A DNA stretch of 64,000 bases from Siderastrea siderea (lineage: Eukaryota > Cnidaria > Anthozoa > Scleractinia > Rhizangiidae): positions 31,162,304 to 31,226,303 of the forward strand of contig OZ034971.1 in NCBI GenBank assembly GCA_964030785.1, written 5' to 3'. The number at the start of each line of letters is the position of its first letter. Position 1 is the stretch's first letter. The position numbers were made by a program, and so were the translations under genes. Shown one piece after another: positions 11,854 through 23,211 of this stretch. Under the pieces are notes generated by a model. The model was not told where the DNA came from, searched no databases, and was given only the letters and a program-made list of their open reading frames with translations.

Positions 11854-12045
11854 CATTACAACTGACGGCGTTCACTTGTCGACTTCAGGCCCCACCCTTT
11901 CCGCACTGAGTCGACGAAGCACCGCTGAGTTGATATCCGGGGGCGCAAGAAAACGAACAAGTTGACCCATAGTTCTGATTGGACGTGACGCAATGAGAAG
12001 GAGAAACGAGCACACCACTCCGCAGAGAAAGCTTTTGACACTTGG
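11854..12045 (-). pseudogene. Copy A CCP1/sushi exon with nonsense codon
   Basis: Sushi domain reading [22 protein letters not shown] and TQCGKGGA. The conserved Trp codon that follows is TGA at 11885-11887 (Trp in copy C). The donor is the weak GTCTGT where copy C has GTAAGG. Confidence 0.88.
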
Positions 12046-12239
12046 CTGGAAATCGTTTACGAAAAAAAGTGATAAATGATAAGGTAAACCTAACAGTTTT
12101 GGTACTGAAATGTGAAATCTGACATAAAATCTCGACGAAAACTATGACAAACAACAAAAAGCGTAACAACAAAAGCAACGTTAACAACAACAACAAAAAC
12201 AACAATAAACATGAAATTATTAGAGCCTCATTCCCAATA

Positions 12240-12420
12240 CTTATACAGTGGATCACTGATATAACGAAGTGCCAAGCGACTGGCAAAATGTATTCGTTAT
12301 AACGGGGGTTCGTTTTCATACATTTTACTATTACTGGTTGAAAACTGTCGTTCGTTATACAAGCGGTAAAAACGGGGTCTTTGTTACGTAGGGGATTGTT
12401 ATATGGGAGTTCCACTATAT
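12240..12420. mobile_element. Short Tc1/mariner-type MITE remnant
   Basis: The ends 'tatacagtggatc' and 'gagttccactatat' are imperfect mirrors bounded by TA. The body contains repeated 'cgttata' words. It lies in the intron upstream of CCP1 and has no coding capacity. Confidence 0.5.
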
Positions 12421-12595
12421 TCCCACTGGTCTAATATAGCTATTTGCGGGAGCTTAGTTTATATTCACAACACTGTCCCCCTACCCCTCCAAAAAAAAGC
12501 TATCGGGACAACAGGTTTTCAGAAATAAAAAGCAAACAAACAAAAAAACAAAACAAGACAAAAACGCGGTTAAAACATTGTGTTTTCTAACTTAC

Positions 12596-13302
12596 CACTG
12601 GCTTCGCAAATGTACTGACTAGCCATGGGACAAATCCAGTCATTCTATACCGATCCTGCAGGAGAGGATAGTGGATACATTTCTCCACACCCCGGGGGGT
12701 GTACTTGGGTCAATTTTTGCTGGGTATGTGCCGCTGGCCTCTCGAGACCCCTACCCCATTATAGTCTATTCTGTAGCCAATTATAGACCCCATGTTAGTC
12801 ACTTTTGGGCAAATATACCCCAAATCCCTACTTGCCGGAATTTACTTACCCCTGAAATCCCGCAAATGTGCAACCCCATTCTAGTAACTCTATTAGCTCC
12901 TAATGAAAATGCAACCCCATTATAGTCAATCCAGTCGTGAAAATGCGACCCCATCCAGCGGCACATCCCCATTAGCCTATTACTAGGAAGTACACCCCCC
13001 GGGCTCCACACTTCTCAACGCTAGGGTTATTTGGTTCTCCTCTTTCCCAGTTTGTGTCAGTAGCGCGTGAACCGTCAACCCACAGCCAGCGTGAATTGTC
13101 ATTGGGATACCTGTGCAAACCAATTCATGCTCGATTTGCTTTCAATTTAGAGGCAAGGCTTGGTTTTCAGCTTGCGAATTCACCACTACAAGAGTTGATC
13201 CCGCTGCTTCACAGGCACGTTTTGCTGCGTTCCAGTTCAAAGGCTGCGTCGAAAACTTGTAGCACTTGCCTCGCATTTGAATCCAGTTGTTTGGACAAAT
13301 TC
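12596..13302 (-). pseudogene. Copy A C-type lectin exon, interrupted by a transposon
   Basis: A single exon encoded the whole lectin domain. It starts GICPNNWIQMRGKCYKF, passes through WNAAKRACEAAG, then IGLHRYPND with SRWLWVDGS, TNWERGEPNNP and EKCG, and after the insertion ends NDWICP with QYICEAS. The order and cysteines are typical of the C-type lectin fold; GEPNNP plus WLWVDG suggests an EPN-type carbohydrate loop. Lesions are a 1-nt loss near 13155, TGA for the Trp before IGLHR (13125-13127), the insertion at 12691-13003 and TAG at 12645-12647. The borders are phase 1 and join the signal-peptide exon and CCP1. Confidence 0.87.
12691..13003. mobile_element. 313-bp MITE inside the lectin exon
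   Basis: A perfect 16-bp terminal inverted repeat (CCCGGGGGGTGTACTT and its mirror AAGTACACCCCCCGGG) is flanked by the 8-bp direct repeat CTCCACAC at 12683-12690 and 13004-13011. An 8-bp target duplication fits hAT or P-like transposases. The interior has several ACCCCATTATAGT-like words and no coding frame. Confidence 0.9.
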
Positions 13303-15103
13303 CTATCGTAGTGGATGGCAGAAAATCGTTAATCACGCTGTTTTATAGACAGTAGTCCAATACTAAAGACGCAATTTGCATGGAAGTACTACTACTCCCA
13401 TGGCAGGTTTACCCTAAGCTGAAGTTTCTTGTCTAAGGAACGGCGCGACAGTGCAGACGATGCAAACACCGCGAGAAAGTTGGGCGAGAGTAAAAGTCAC
13501 GAAACCCACAAAAATTATTGACTTGCAAAGTAACGATGATGAGAATTTTAGACCCCAATGCACGTGGATTGGACTCGAGTAGTACAAATTCACAGGACAA
13601 CTCTACGGTACTTAGTGGCACTGTAAATTGTAAACCCCGACGTCCCCGCAAAACTCCCATCAAAGATAGTAACTTAAAACAACAGTCACTTGATATTTTT
13701 GGATTTCCCTTCTTCTTGCTCTGATGTTTACCGCCCGGTAAGCAATGACGTTATCGCATCTTCTATTAAAAAGTCATCAAAAAAAGAAATAATCAACTGG
13801 AAACCCCCCTCCCTCCTCCCCCCCCCCCCCCCAAATTCAATCGTTTCTCACAAGGCGCAAAATTTGCATGATATATATGTGTAAAGGGAGAAGGGAGGTC
13901 TGAAACAAAGAAACTGCAAGATCTGAGGCGACTGAGACCCGGAGTCTCCGACCGTTTACCGACGATTTCTCGGTGGCAATGGTACCAGACTATCGTACAG
14001 CGCAAAACAAAGGGGCAGACAAACAAATAAACAAAATGCTGGCATGGTGCGGCACTCACAGGTAAAATAAAGTTGTCCATTATCGCTTTCTAAGGAAAGG
14101 AGAAAGGAAAGCTAACTCCTTGTGCGTTCTAACATGGTGCCGATACAAGTTGAATGCTGAAACATCCACAGAGAGCCTTCAATATTAAGTTAAAAAACGG
14201 ATAATGGTCAGCTTTATTTTACCCCAAATTTGCTTGGTTTGAATTCACTGCGTGGTTTCGAATGAATAAAATCTAGGAGGAGATGGAAACGTTTTCCGTA
14301 GTAACTAGATTCCACTCCTGCTATCTTGAACACTCTCGAGTAGCAGTGTCCAGGCTCTTCCGAGTTGGAGCGTGGTGGCCTGCATGAAGGGACGTGTCTA
14401 TGGTCATGGTAATGATGATGAGGTCAGATGGTCGAGTAACGATGGATCCATGGTTTCACTAAGCAAAGTCGTAAAATTAAATGCAACAAAACGTTAATCC
14501 GATAAACAGGAACCAAAAACGTAACTCTTCAGAGAATGTACAACACGTCTCACTACAAATAAAACGATACTGCGAGGTTAATCGATTTTGCATCGTATAG
14601 TAATATTCTACCAAGACGTGATCCGCTAATTTTGATAAATTTGAGGATTGATAACTTTTTAGTAAGGTCAAGAATCGGAAACGGATATGTGTCACCAACA
14701 AAACCGTGGAAAAAATCCAATATCAGTTGGTGTCAGTGGTGAAAATTCAAGTTATTGCTTGATGCTAACTTAACTTTGATACGAAAGATTTTTGTGATGT
14801 TTGATTGGATTGATCGTTTCCAGTACCAATTTCCACTGAGTGCTCACAGACGAACTGAATCACGTATCGACATCGATTGTCAACGACTGTTACCGCTTGT
14901 TTAGGCGAGATAACAAAGGATCGTTTATGACGACCTGAGGCAAAAAATATAGGGTGACAACTTTTCTAGAAGCAATGAAGTTTCACCCGTTGACAATCGA
15001 TTATCCTAGCTTATCCTAACTACAAATCTCAGAAAAGTTTAGCAAATGGCAGCACTTCACTTCCATTGTCAAATCACTAGTATGTAATTAATTAACGTAT
15101 TAC
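13303..15103. other. Copy A intron 1
   Basis: No exon is recognised between the lectin exon and the signal-peptide exon. The main landmarks are a C-rich homopolymer tract at about 13803-13833 and unremarkable AT-rich DNA. No counterpart of the copy B/C LamG-like exons is seen here. Confidence 0.4.
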
Positions 15104-15182
15104 CTTCAACTGTCACAAAAATTGCAATAAGAAGAACAATTCTTAGAATATTGCCGATAACGAGAACGTTACTGGACGCCAT
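15104..15182 (-). pseudogene. Copy A signal-peptide exon
   Basis: Starts ATG and encodes MASSNVLVIGN, then the hydrophobic ILRIVLLIAIFVTVEG, ending phase 1 at GTAATA. Homologous first exons occur at 24838, 54886, 58049 and 63298. It is one codon longer than the others and intact. Confidence 0.8.
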
Positions 15183-17096
15183 TTTTCGAGAACGACAGTT
15201 CAAACATGTAAGGGTCTCGGATGTATCTTCCACAAAGCCTGGTTACTATTCAGGTTGGCGTAAAAATACCAAGGATGGTGCGATTTCCTGTCACTTGCTA
15301 TCCATCAAATCTGGGCGTCAATCCCAAAAAGTAAAAGGCCTTACTTTCTTCTGTGAGTTGTCTATTGGTGTTGAGTTTCGCTACTTGTTGAAACGTAACA
15401 ACTCCATTTAATTTTCTCATCTCAGAAGTGACTATCTGGATCGGCTTTTCTTCACTGACTCAGCTATTCTACCTTAAATATTACTTATTTGACTATACAA
15501 TTTTATTTTGGCTGTGTGCCATGAAAAAGTCATTTTTAGCACCCTTTACAAATATTTAAAATTGTCACGAAACCCTAACAACAGATGCTTGCTTGAGCTT
15601 CGACTGGTCCCCAGTACCACCTCCTCAGGCTCCTAACCTGGGGTTGCCTTCCTAACAATTCAGCTGAGACGTGCTAGATCTGAGTACCAGTTAAAACAGG
15701 CCCTTGTGGGGCACCCTTGTGGGGCACCCTTGTAAGGGGGGGGGGGGCACACTGTGCCCGCGCTGACTTTAACGAACTATAACTTTTAAACGGCTGGCCG
15801 AAAAACTACCAAATCTCGTGACTTTTCCTAAAATTTATCAGAGAATATTTTCCTGTGTCAATGACGTGTCTATGTTGATTGACGTTTCCATAGCAACCGC
15901 CTTCTCAGGAGTGTATTTTGACTATTTTCTGTCGTTTTTCAGTCGTTTTTTCAGTTTTTTGCCCCTAGTTTGTAAGAAAAAGATAATCCTTTGCTTTTTT
16001 GTGCTCGTTTTAATTATGTTTCCTAAAACAAATTCATATATTTTTCGATGTCGTCATTGTCAACTGTATGACTGCAGGTTTGGGATCCAAGATGGCGTCC
16101 TCAAATTCAAAATGGCGGGTTTGTGACGCCATTATGACGTCATGACACGTCATTATTGACACGTCATAATACCAAGCTGTTAAGCTAATGACGTACTAAA
16201 TACGTGCCAAGTTTCATCCAAGATGATTCATGGAAATTGATGTTACCATGGCAACCATATTTTGAGAGGCCGGTTTTTTTTTACAATGTGCTAAATTTGC
16301 TATTTTTTTTGCCAAAACTGTGTGACTTTCTTAAAGTAACGTTCACACTTTAGATCAAGCTAGTGTTTTTTTTTGGGGGGGGGGCTTCGACTTCTCTTCG
16401 GCAATTTTGGCTGTATTGTAAGGTTTTGAAAAATTCTAGAAATACAAGACGGCTGCACAGTCACTTCAGGAGAGTTATTTTAACTCCAAAGGCTGGAGCT
16501 AAAATTTCAGACTCAAAATAATCTCTTTTTCGCGTTATGCCAAGTCCCAAATTTAATTTTAAATCGGGGCTTGAAATACCTTTAGTTCAAAATGGAGTCG
16601 TTTTTATTCTTTACGGAATTAACTCCTCTTTGGAGTTACAATAACTCCTAAATAAATTAACTCCACTATTAGGGGTCAACTTAACTATATTTCAGGCGCT
16701 GTTTCAACTATTTGAAAATAACTGTGTACTGTTTCAAAAACATGACGTAATATCCACGTCACCTCATCAGCTCACGCGGTAAATATCAAAAAAAAATATT
16801 TTTGACGTTCTATATTCCCTTTAAGTTTCGGTATCACAGTCCGAAGTTACTGATATATGGGTACAGAATCCTTTTAATTTGCTCCGAATTTTCAGAACTT
16901 CTAAAAAGCCCGATCTAAATAGGTTTAACGACATCAATAATCACAAGATTGGCTGACGTTTGTTGAGGTTACGACTGTCTACCAGAGGTGAGCACCTGGC
17001 TTGAGCATTTTTCTCAGCAAATTTGAATATCTTGAGTTCGAGAACCTTTTACGTCCTCAAAGTCCAGTTTTCGTTATTTATCCGTTGCTTTTACTT
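15183..17096. other. Spacer between copies A and B
   Basis: No gene is recognised. It contains poly-G/poly-C tracts near 15737 and 16377, several TGACGTCA-like words at 16120-16170, and repeat-like sequence with 'ccaagatggcg' wording. The stretch near 15600 resembles 25290, 55970 and 61590, part of the ZP-gene 5' flank. Confidence 0.35.
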
Positions 17097-17227
17097 CTAA
17101 TCTCTAATAGCAAGCACTGTATACTCAATAGGCTTGTCACGTGACTTCTTGAAGATCATCAGCCCTGTTCCCGCCAAACACGCAACGCTCATAACAAACA
17201 GAGCGACCATGGCAGTAAGACTGGAAC
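17097..17227 (-). pseudogene. Copy B last exon: transmembrane helix and tail
   Basis: Encodes [30 protein letters not shown] and PIEYTVLAIRD, then TAG. IEYTVL fits the ITIM consensus (I/V/L/S)xYxx(L/V/I). It is 131 nt and open. Confidence 0.85.
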
Positions 17228-17698
17228 CTAAAAAGAACAAGGTTTAATTGAAAGAGTTCAGTCAGTTGACAGAACAATAATATGGTGTCATATCAGTTGA
17301 TTGATATCCAGGCCGCACTAACCACTCGGATCAGGCTTCTGCTCAGATCGATCTCGGACGGAACTGAGCATAATGTGAGGTTATTCAATGAATGATCAAA
17401 ATTTTGCTGGATCGATACCAGTTTGGCCTAGACCGTTCTGTTCTGCTCTGAGGATGAACAAAAAGCCGTTCTGTATTAAGCCCAACCTCCTTCCCAAGAC
17501 GTTTTGGTTTTTTTTCAGTAACTTGGTGTTAGGCCCTCAAGACAACTTTCGTTCCCTACTTCAACGCAATCTCTAGAGGAAATTGCGGCCTTTAAATCAA
17601 CAAAACAAAACTTCCTGCCAAATATGCAATAAGGATATCGATTTAGGATGTATAGTTATTTATTTGTTAGTTTAGAATATTACATTTTCTTTTCACAC

Positions 17699-18000
17699 CC
17701 CCGTTTTCCAAACTATTGCCATCCTTTTCTTCTCGTTTCTGGCGTGCTAGGTAAAGTGGACCCTGGGCCAAGGAGTACACGTCATCAGTCATGTGATCAT
17801 TTACTTCTCGTCTTTGTCGGTCACTTGGTGAACAGCTTCTCGCACACTTGGAACTTGGGTCGCTGGCGTTGCACACAACCACGTGACAACGAACGAAAAC
17901 AAATGGATGGTCAGCAATGAATTCAAAAGCTTCCAGACTGAACCGCTGGGCACTTGCTGAAGGTGCATCATGGTATTTCACAGTTACGTCATTTGGGTAC
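17699..18000 (-). pseudogene. Copy B ZP-C exon
   Basis: 302 nt and open, with [16 protein letters not shown] wording (read as RCHVVVCN), a QRR furin-type site and [10 protein letters not shown]. The first codons read GYPND where A and C have GC, so one conserved ZP cysteine is lost. The donor is GTGTGA, weaker than GTATGT in A and C. Confidence 0.82.
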
Positions 18001-18324
18001 CTAAGAATATAGAAACTTTCTAGTTAAAGTCTATTCATAACTTTTTGACATCATCCTCCTTTAGACAGATCATAAAGGAAAAACAGCAAGGCTGAATAAA
18101 AAAGATGGCAGCTCTGTTTGGAACCGAAGTATTAATAACGTAGTGCATTTTCAACTGTTTGGCTACCTTCTGTGGACGGAGAACATGGAGCTTATTTCAG
18201 AAACTGACCTATTTTACCTCACTTTAGATTTAACAACAGAGACTAACATTCTCTTTCCATATACTTGTGTTTGCTACGAAACATAACAGATACTGTCCTC
18301 CAACATTTCGTTTCCAAACTCTAC

Positions 18325-18660
18325 GGAACCCTGGTGAAAATCCTATAAAGATCCTACAGGATTTTCTAGGATCCTAAACGATCCTACAGGATCCTGTAGG
18401 ATTACACAGGATCGTACCCAGGTTCCTCATGTTTGATAGCATCCTGCCCAAGATCCTGCACAAGGATCCTTGATGATCTTTGCACGGAATTTAAGGATCT
18501 TTGCAGGATCCTCAAGGACCGTTGCAGGGTCCCCGAGGATCGTTGCAAGGGTCCTCGAGGATCGACGCAAGAACCTCAAGGATCTTTGCAAGATTAAGCA
18601 AGATCTTTGAGGATTTTGAGTGAATATCCTCAAGGTTTCGCTCAAGGTCCTTCTAAGATC
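18325..18660. repeat. GATCCT-rich diverged minisatellite
   Basis: Many imperfect copies of 'aggatc(c/t)ttgcaagatc'-like units, roughly 25-30 bp apart, in a copy B intron between ZP1 and ZP2. Mixed forward and inverted AGGATCCT words give it local hairpin potential. Confidence 0.65.
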
Positions 18661-18848
18661 TCTTTCTAAGATATCCACCCGGGAAATCCGCGTCCTGGAT
18701 AGCGTCTCCATTTCGTTCTTTTTTTTTCTTTTCAACTCTGACCGACCTACAAGTAAATCAGCCGGCCGACTACCTTAGGAAACTGACGAACCCAACTCAG
18801 CAACTGACGTGGTGTTCATAACATTATAGAGCAAGTCGTCCTACATAC

Positions 18849-19433
18849 CCCGTTCTTATGAACTCGTACTTTAAAGGATTCTTCTGATCCTGAGTGGGTG
18901 TGGCAAAGCATCGATCAGCGACGATTGAAAGTTGCTTGTCATTTGATGCCACGGAGACTTCAAAGAACAGAAGCTTGCGCAACACCACGGCGACAGGAAA
19001 ATCATCCTTCATGTAAGGACTCACGAATCTCTTGTCAGGAAACATATCCAGAGAAAGCGTGAAGTTTCCTTGCCCTCGATCGCTGAACACAAGTTTTCTG
19101 TTACTCGGCTTCCAACTAACTGACGATACCGCGCCATATTTCGAGTAAAAACAACTGAAACGGATTTCTATTTCACGCACGCGTGTCACGACATCATCAT
19201 AATTCACGGGATTTCCAAAACTGCGTTGGAGTAAACAGTTGTTGTAGATGTGTGCCTCCTTGCTGTTTTGCACCCGGTCAGTGGTGTCCCAAGAAAAAAG
19301 TGTGTACTTGTTTCTGTTGCTTTGCCTGTGGTGTCCAGGAGACGAAGGTGTTCATGGTCAATACCACGAAGAACGGATTTAGGGATGATGATGGTCATAT
19401 TTTCGCTGTTGCACTTAACATCAACACCTGCAG
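18849..19433 (-). pseudogene. Copy B ZP-N/linker exon, -1 frameshift
   Basis: 585 nt against 586 in copy C. After SNAVLEIP the frame hits TGA because the CCCC run in copy C is CCC here. The other frame then carries [14 protein letters not shown] onward to the donor without another stop. The acceptor is TTTAAAG. Confidence 0.85.
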
Positions 19434-20077
19434 CTTTAAAAAAATAAAACAAAAAAGGGAAAATAGAAAAATGGAAACTCCTTGAGCAATTTTTATAGTG
19501 ATGTATCAACCAGTTATTGAACAGATCAAAACCGTGGCCTTTCAAAGGAAAGCTGTTGTCGCTATTTTCGCATTGCACTGTCGTTTGGTTTTCAAACGTA
19601 AGCTAAGCGTTGAATTCCTTTTCCAGTGGTGATTTTTTGCACTCCAAGGTCTGAGAGGTCGGGTTGCACAGAAACTCGCGGTAATTTAAATTGAACTGCT
19701 CAATATATATTTTATTTTGTTTCGAAGTGAAGAGGCGATATGCAAATCATCACAAGAGAACCACACTGTCAGTGTGGCCATGTATTCGTTCACGGGTGGT
19801 TTGTCTGCTAATTGGGTTCCTGACAACCTCGATAAACTTGACAAAGAACTAGTGGGATCAAAAGCGAGAATTAGACCTAAATCAGCCAACACAATGTAGA
19901 TATTTTATGGTCCATGATTGAGAAGTGAAACTCACACTGGACACCATAACCACTGAGCTGGCGAAAAGTGTCACTATTTTAAATGGTCCGCTTTTTAAAA
20001 AGTGTAGGGCTGTTTTCTCTGCTGAAAAGCAATTATACAATATTAGAAACAAATAGAGAAAAATCACGTTCACTTAC

Positions 20078-20272
20078 CAACGCACGAAACTATTTTAGCA
20101 CTGTTCGTCCACTGGCCACGTGACCCACATTGCTTATAAGGGGGGCCTTGAAGTTTGTATCCCCGTGGACATGAGAACGTGCAATTCGTGTTGATGTTCA
20201 TCTGTGACGTCACACAATTACTCGGTGATGTTCTTACCAGACGACCAACGGAAAGAGCTGCACACTTAGCAA
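20078..20272 (-). pseudogene. Copy B CCP2/sushi exon
   Basis: An open 195-nt exon with [40 protein letters not shown] and VSC. It is phase 1 at both ends and undamaged. Confidence 0.85.
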
Positions 20273-20419
20273 CTAGAATAAAATATATAGTTAAATGAAT
20301 AAATGATAATTACAGTAATAAATAATAATAAATGAACTATCGCTGCAAATAATATAAATGGATGGAATGCTGGTTGAAATCTCTTTAAATGAAACACAGG
20401 TGTGAAAAAAGACATTATT

Positions 20420-20603
20420 GGATTTATCAACTGAGTTGATAAGGTAAATTGGCCACCGTAAAGAGATTGAAAGCTGGCGTTTCGAGCGTTAGCCCTTTGT
20501 CAGAGCAAATTGCAAAGGGCTAACAAAGGGCTAACGCTCGAAACGTCAGCTTCCAATCTCTTTACGGTGGCCAATTTACCTTATCAAATCAGTTGATAAA
20601 TCC
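20420..20603. mobile_element. 184-bp hairpin repeat
   Basis: A near-perfect inverted repeat starts GGATTTATCAACTGAGTTGA and mirrors at 20603. Its inner arms carry 'aaacgtcagcttccaatctc' and a short spacer. It lies in the intron between CCP1 and CCP2 of copy B. Similar 'gctcgaaacgtcagc' sequence is, from memory, frequent in cnidarian repeats. Confidence 0.7.
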
Positions 20604-20726
20604 AAAGTTTTGTGTTCAACTCCACACTGATGCAGCACCACACTTTCTTTAGAAACTAAACCCCGTGTTTGCTTGTGAAAAAAAAAAGTTTCTTTGTCAT
20701 TTTCAAGAACTAATTTGTTACCTTAC

Positions 20727-20917
20727 CCACACAGCTGACTGTGTTTATTTGTCGGTCCCAGGCTCCGCTTTTTCCCCACTGAGTAGATGGAGGACCGCTG
20801 AGTTGATATCCGCGGGCGCAAAAAAAGGAACAAGTTGATCCCTAGTTTTGACTGGACCAAAGGCAATGAGAAGGGGATACATGCACACCACTCCCCAGAG
20901 AAAGCTTTGGCATTTGA
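20727..20917 (-). pseudogene. Copy B CCP1/sushi exon with stop, frameshift and lost Cys
   Basis: 191 nt against 192 in A and C: CAAAAG is CAAAG near the start. In the original frame TAG lies at 20842-20844 where A and C encode Tyr, and TQWGKSG replaces TRCGRGG, removing a disulfide cysteine. Confidence 0.87.
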
Positions 20918-21257
20918 CTGAAATAAAAAAAAAATCGATTTCAAACAAACAAACAAACAAACTGACAGACTAAAACTGTTCTAGAGTTCCGACTTAAGTC
21001 AATTTTTTAGTTGTTTTACCTCTACATATCAGTTTCTGGTCATTATATACCATAAAAAACGGTGTTTTATTTCTCTTAAAATAATCATAGTTCGATACGA
21101 AATGTCCCTTTGTTAAATGGAAAGTACACTTTGAAGAACGTAAGTTCCTCGTACTGTAGTGGTCATCGCCAGAGTGAGCCTTGAACTTGGTAAAGTCTAC
21201 TCACGAACCAAATGGGCGCCGTAACACATATATCTGTGTAGTAATAGGCCTGAATGG

Positions 21258-21335
21258 AGTCCAATTCGGTCTGTACTCATACGAGTGATTAACAAAGTCG
21301 GACGACCGCGTAGCGGGAGTCCGATCTGTTTAATC

Positions 21336-21365
<30 letters not shown>
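21258..21365. mobile_element. About 108-bp hairpin repeat
   Basis: The arms read 'tccaattcggtctgta' and, mirrored, 'tacagaccgaattgga', with inner arms 'acgagtgattaa' and 'ttaatcacgag'. It is a small palindromic element in a copy B intron, near where copy C has the 2.6-kb foldback. Confidence 0.65.
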
Positions 21366-21366
<1 letters not shown>

Positions 21367-21776
21367 ACGAAGTCCTGTTACCAATTAATCATATCTACAA
21401 CAAAAGTCGAGAAAAAAATGGAGAAAACGTACTGGAGAAGGAATAGACAACAATTTTATTTGCGAGATACGTAAAAAAGAACATATTCAAGTGTAACTGA
21501 TCCATTAGAGCGCGCGCTGTGACGCGTACTGTCCAATTACTTAGGCATGACGCGTACACTCTCCAATTACATTGTCCTAACTGTCATACTAATGGTCAAA
21601 TCACGGCTGGTGATAGCCAATCAGATTCGAGAATTTTGTTATAGTTATGATTATTGTGATAATGCTGCATTAGAACTACAAAAGAATAAATAAATTTCAT
21701 TATGTACTATGGGATGCCCAGGGAGCAAAATCAATATTGTTCGTCATCATATCATAACAAAGGAACGTTACGTTAC

Positions 21777-22046
21777 CTTGAACTTGAAAACTGTCACCCT
21801 TGATGGATATTTTACTATGACACCACAAGCCTACGTAGTTGCCACTCCTAGCGTCAGCTCCACTTCCTAGCGTGGTGATTTCCTTGACTAACTTGTCGTT
21901 GATGTAAATTCTTACTTGACTACCACTGACTTCTGATTTGAGGTTATACCAAGCACCAGAACTTATCGGAAAGTTGTTCTGGACCAGAACTTGTGATGCG
22001 CAATGAGTCGCCCAAAATATAATAGCCCCACGCCCCTGTTACTTTT
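21777..22046 (-). pseudogene. Copy B LamG-like module exon 3, frameshifted
   Basis: Begins after a pyrimidine-rich acceptor ending TGACAG and reads [20 protein letters not shown]. It is then shifted by a net 14-nt deletion relative to copy C before [19 protein letters not shown] and YVGLWCHSK. The donor is GTAACG. Confidence 0.82.
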
Positions 22047-22679
22047 CTGTCAACACCAATAAACAATAAAAAAAGTTCAGTCCATTTATCCAGCTGAAAG
22101 AAATCCACATTAGCTCTGATTCGCATTTCGTGCGAACAGTTTCCTGAAATTTCCATGTTGTCAGCTATCGCCTCGACTTAGCGAGGCGGGAAAAATAAGG
22201 TCAGGTGACATTAGGTGACAAGAACTGAAAAGAACAAGTTTCACTTGTGACAGACACATTTCGTCGTTCAGTGGCCGATGTACAAGTTCGGATCAGGGGA
22301 TTTCAAGGATTTATGGAAACAAGATTGTAAGTTGAGAACTGTTTGCCGTTTCAATAGCGAATGATGTAAATAGTAACTTGTTTTCTGGCTGATTTCGCTT
22401 CCCGAACTGATCGATGAAGGAACAAAGCCGTTAAGTCTAGTGCAAAATAACATCTTCAAAACCTTCAAATCCCTGGCTAATCTTCTACAGAAGTAACGCC
22501 TTCACGCATAGGTGCGAATCAAGCTCACATTTTTATAGTTTAAAAACTACAAGGAAGAACAAAGTTCACAACCTCACCGATATCTTAGAGAAGGTTACAG
22601 ATAGTTTATGGAATTAATTTTTGTATACTTTTGCAAAAGAAACTTGAATATTTGAATGACGAATTGATTGGCTAACAGG

Positions 22680-22790
22680 ATGAATGAATGAATGAATGAA
22701 TGAATGAATGAATGATTGAATGAATGAATGATGAACGAATTGGCAGAATGAATGAATGAATGAATAAATGAATGAATGAGGAAGTGAAGG
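22680..22790. repeat. (GAAT)n microsatellite
   Basis: About 110 bp of GAAT/TGAA tetranucleotide repeats with interruptions, in a copy B intron. Copy C has a GAAT tract grading into GGAA repeats at 46037-46155 in the paralogous intron. Confidence 0.85.
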
Positions 22791-23126
22791 AAGGACGAAT
22801 CGATTTCTTCAGTTCTCATACTGTACACAGGTACAAGTACTGAAATCACTTAGAAAATCTGAGGGGAAAGAACGAGGTAGAACTGAAATTGTTTATCGAT
22901 GTCGAGGTCCCCTTTTGAAATTGAAATTGTAGTTTTAACACAAGTTTAAGAATAACTCACACGCGAGTTATTGTTGAAAAAACTACTTTCCAAGGTCTTC
23001 TCGCCCGCTGAAGATCTAAATATGGCCATTTGTATGCCATATTGCAGAGAACTCCCTGATTGCCGGCAGGTCAGGAAATCCGCGCGTTCTGACACACATG
23101 TAATGAAGTCTTAATAAACTACTTAC

Positions 23127-23211
23127 GTTCTTGTCCGCACACTTCCTGTTTTGTATTTAAACAGATGACCACAGCCGCCTTTATTTAGCGCTTGCACACG
23201 ACTCGTTATCA
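23127..23211 (-). pseudogene. Copy B LamG-like module exon 2
   Basis: 85 nt, open in the frame [20 protein letters not shown], with phases 1 and 2. It is nearly identical to copy C exon 3. Confidence 0.78.

Larger units (their letters stand above)
8190..15182 (-). pseudogene. ZP gene copy A: lectin-CCP-CCP-EGF-ZP membrane protein, broken
   Basis: Exons in transcript order are 15182-15104 (signal peptide), 13302-12596 (C-type lectin, with a 313-bp transposon inside), 12045-11854 (CCP1), 11345-11151 (CCP2), 10955-10830 (EGF), 10163-9588 and 8995-8694 (ZP), and 8326-8190 (TM and tail). Splice phases match: every border is phase 1 except the ZP1/ZP2 border, which is phase 2. Lesions: a 1-nt loss near 13155, TGA at 13125-13127, a transposon at 12691-13003 and TAG at 12645-12647 in the lectin exon; TGA at 11885-11887 in CCP1; and a net 10-nt deletion near 9935 in ZP1. 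The original product would have been a secreted-pathway type I membrane glycoprotein. Given the number of lesions I call it a pseudogene, although CCP2, EGF, ZP2 and TM exons remain open. Confidence 0.85.

Noticed and set aside
18427..18735. Open frame over the GATCCT minisatellite
   Set aside because: The repeat unit alone keeps it open; the amino-acid pattern is just translated repeat.
22047..22143. Possible longer first part of copy B LamG exon 3 (reading NCSHEM... up to an ATTTCAG acceptor)
   Set aside because: Its phase does not fit the exon before it, and copy C lacks this sequence. The acceptor ending TGACAG (GTCGACAG in C) fits phase 2 in both copies, so the upstream open stretch is intronic.
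22595..22849. His/Ser/Phe-rich open frame over the GAAT tract
   Set aside because: A translated microsatellite in an intron.
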